From the NCBI RefSeq assembly GCF_021018805.1, contig NW_026961083.1, forward strand, positions 1 through 64,000: a stretch of DNA of 64,000 nt, written 5' to 3'. Below, in pieces: positions 62,862 through 64,000 of the stretch (the first letter of the stretch is position 1; every line of letters begins with the position of its first letter). The notes beneath the pieces were generated by a model that saw nothing but the letters and a program-made list of their open reading frames with translations, ran no database searches and was not told where the DNA came from. A program made the translations under genes and the position numbers. This DNA comes from Prinia subflava. Its lineage: Eukaryota > Chordata > Aves > Passeriformes > Cisticolidae.

Positions 62862-64000
62862 TTAGGACCTAAATTGCTTGATTTCCACGGAAGAGCTCTG
62901 TAGAACACTATGCTTTGCTGTTGCTGTGTCGGTTTTCTCAAGAAACAAACCCTGTTTGTTCTCTGTACTTGCAGCGAGCAAAGAAGCTCTTGAAGACACG
63001 TACCTGCTTTCTAAACTACTGCCGTATATTTTGTACCAGTTGGTGTATTCCTCGTCTGCAGAGCAGGAGCAAAGGTTTTAGGACCTAAATTGCTTGATTT
63101 CCTTGGAAGAGATATGTAGAACACTGTGCTTTGCTGTTACTGTGTTGGTTTTCTCAAGACACAAGCCTTGTTGCTTGTATGTGTTTCCAGCGAGCAGAAA
63201 AGCTGCTGCAGACACTTTCTTGCCCCTTTTCCACAAGTGAAGTATATTTTGTACCAGTTGGTGTATTCCTCGTCTGCAGAGCAAGAGCAAAGGTTTTAGG
63301 ATCTAAATTGCTTGTTTTCCATGGAAGAGCTATGTAGAACACTATGCTTTGCTGTTGCTGTGTTGGTTTTCTCAAGACACAAGTCCTGTTGGTTGTCTGT
63401 GTTTGCAGCAAGCAGAGAAGCTGCTGCAGACACTTTCTTGCCCCTTTTCCACAAGTGAAGTATATTTTGTACCAGTTGGTGTATTCCTCGTCTGCAGAGC
63501 AAGAGCAAATATGTTAGGACTTAAATTGCTTGTTTTCCATGGAAGAGCTATGTAGAACACTATGCTTTGCTGTTGCTGTGTTGGTTTTCTCAGGACACAA
63601 GTCCTGTTGGTTGTCTGTGTTTGCAGCAAGCAGAGAAGCTGCTGCAGACACTTTCTTGCCCCTTTTCCACAAGTGAAGTATATTTTGTACCAGTTGGTGT
63701 GTTCCTCGTCTGCAAAGCAAGATCAAAGGTCTTAGGACTTAAATTGCTTGATTTCATTGTAAGAGCTATTTAGAACACTATGCTTTGCTGTTGCTGTGTT
63801 GGTTTTCTAAAGACACAAGCCCTGTTTGTTCTCTGTGTTTTCAGCAAGCAGAGAAGCTGCTGCAGGCACTTTCTTGCCCCTTTTCCACAAGTGAAGTATA
63901 TTTTGTACCAGTTGGTGTGTTCCTCGTCTGCAGAGCAAGAGCAAAGGTTTTAGGTTCTAAATTGCTTGATTTCCATGGAAGAGCTATGTAGAACACTATG
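62862..64000 (+). repeat. Partial HOR at right edge
   Basis: C-F-A-A-K and the first 51 bp of B. K has cattgtaag (63760). The array runs off the window mid-monomer. Confidence 0.94.

Larger units (their letters stand above)
1..64000 (+). repeat. Satellite DNA array of 216/218-bp monomers with higher-order repeat organisation
   Basis: The complete window is a head-to-tail array of 294 full monomers plus 34 bp at the left end and 51 bp at the right end. Monomers were delimited at the TTA upstream of the conserved 'taaattgctt' block. Almost all are exactly 218 or 216 bp, and all are on the same strand. No unique DNA, transposon or gene interrupts the array. Long tandem satellites with nested periodicity are typical of centromeric and pericentromeric heterochromatin in eukaryotes; that location is inference. 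The monomer is not the 171-bp alpha satellite, and I do not recognise the family. All open reading frames are small and recur once per repeat in several frames, so they are by-products of the repeat. Confidence 0.98.

Noticed and set aside
1..64000. CRISPR array
   Set aside because: Repeats are ~217 bp with no unique spacers between them.
1..64000. Transposon, LTR or rDNA-spacer repeat
   Set aside because: I see no target-site duplications, long terminal inverted repeats, transposase or reverse transcriptase frames, or interruptions of the monomer ladder.
1..64000. Primate alpha satellite or another named centromeric satellite
   Set aside because: The monomer is 216/218 bp rather than 171 bp and the sequence is unlike alpha satellite. 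I could not match it to any satellite I know.
1..64000. tRNA-derived SINE origin with RNA polymerase III A/B boxes
   Set aside because: I found no GGTTCGANNCC-like B box at any consistent monomer position.

Overview
The whole 64 kb window is one uninterrupted head-to-tail satellite DNA array. I see no protein-coding gene, RNA gene, transposon, CRISPR array or unique sequence anywhere in it. I count 294 complete monomers plus a partial monomer at each end, so the array continues past both edges. All monomers lie in the same orientation. They are almost exactly 218 or 216 bp long, about 44% G+C, and the + strand is T-rich (about 33% T against 22% A in a typical monomer). An array of this kind points to a eukaryotic chromosome, probably a centromeric or pericentromeric/heterochromatic block. 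The monomer is not the 171-bp primate alpha satellite, and I cannot name the species or the satellite family from sequence alone.

Monomers are delimited here at the invariant TTA that precedes the 'ggNNNtaaattgctt' block. They fall into recurring classes. A (218 bp) is the common form with gctgctgcagacac. B (216 bp) has gctcttgaagacac and ctccactactgacg. C (216 bp) has gtgtcgg, acttgcagcgagcaaag and ctaaactactgccg; a variant C' has gctcttgtagacacg and ctggagagcagg. D (218 bp) has caagtagag, gcaaacagtttc and ccagtactgacg, usually with an EcoRI GAATTC. F (218 bp) has ccttggaagagatatg, gttactg and tgtatgtgtttccagcga. K (218 bp) has cattggaagagctatttag, tctaaagac and gcaggcac.

These classes are arranged in higher-order repeats (HORs), each opened by a C monomer. 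The commonest HOR is a heptamer of 1,522 bp (C-F-A-A-K-B-A) or 1,520 bp (C-F-A-B-A-B-A). Versions with 4, 5, 6, 8, 9, 10, 12 and 15 monomers arise by loss, gain or fusion of monomers. Layout by region: 1-19.4 kb is mixed 6- to 10-mers; 19.4-29.4 kb is mostly heptamers; 29.4-38.3 kb is irregular, with C', D and chimeric monomers; 38.3-58.3 kb is dominated by a ~10-kb super-repeat (about 40.0-46.9 kb copied at 49.8-56.6 kb); 58.3-64.0 kb is the most regular 1,522-bp heptamer array, with an alternating two-HOR (3,043 bp) pattern at its end.

Two observations stand out. First, shared private substitutions and chimeric monomers let individual unequal-exchange and duplication events be read directly from the sequence. 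Second, 33 short indels lie between about 5.8 and 18.4 kb, while the other 51 kb holds only four. They are not shared between duplicated copies, which looks more like poor consensus or patched assembly than biology. Each monomer also carries a short dyad (caggac-acaa-gtcctg in its perfect form), and I found no CENP-B box.
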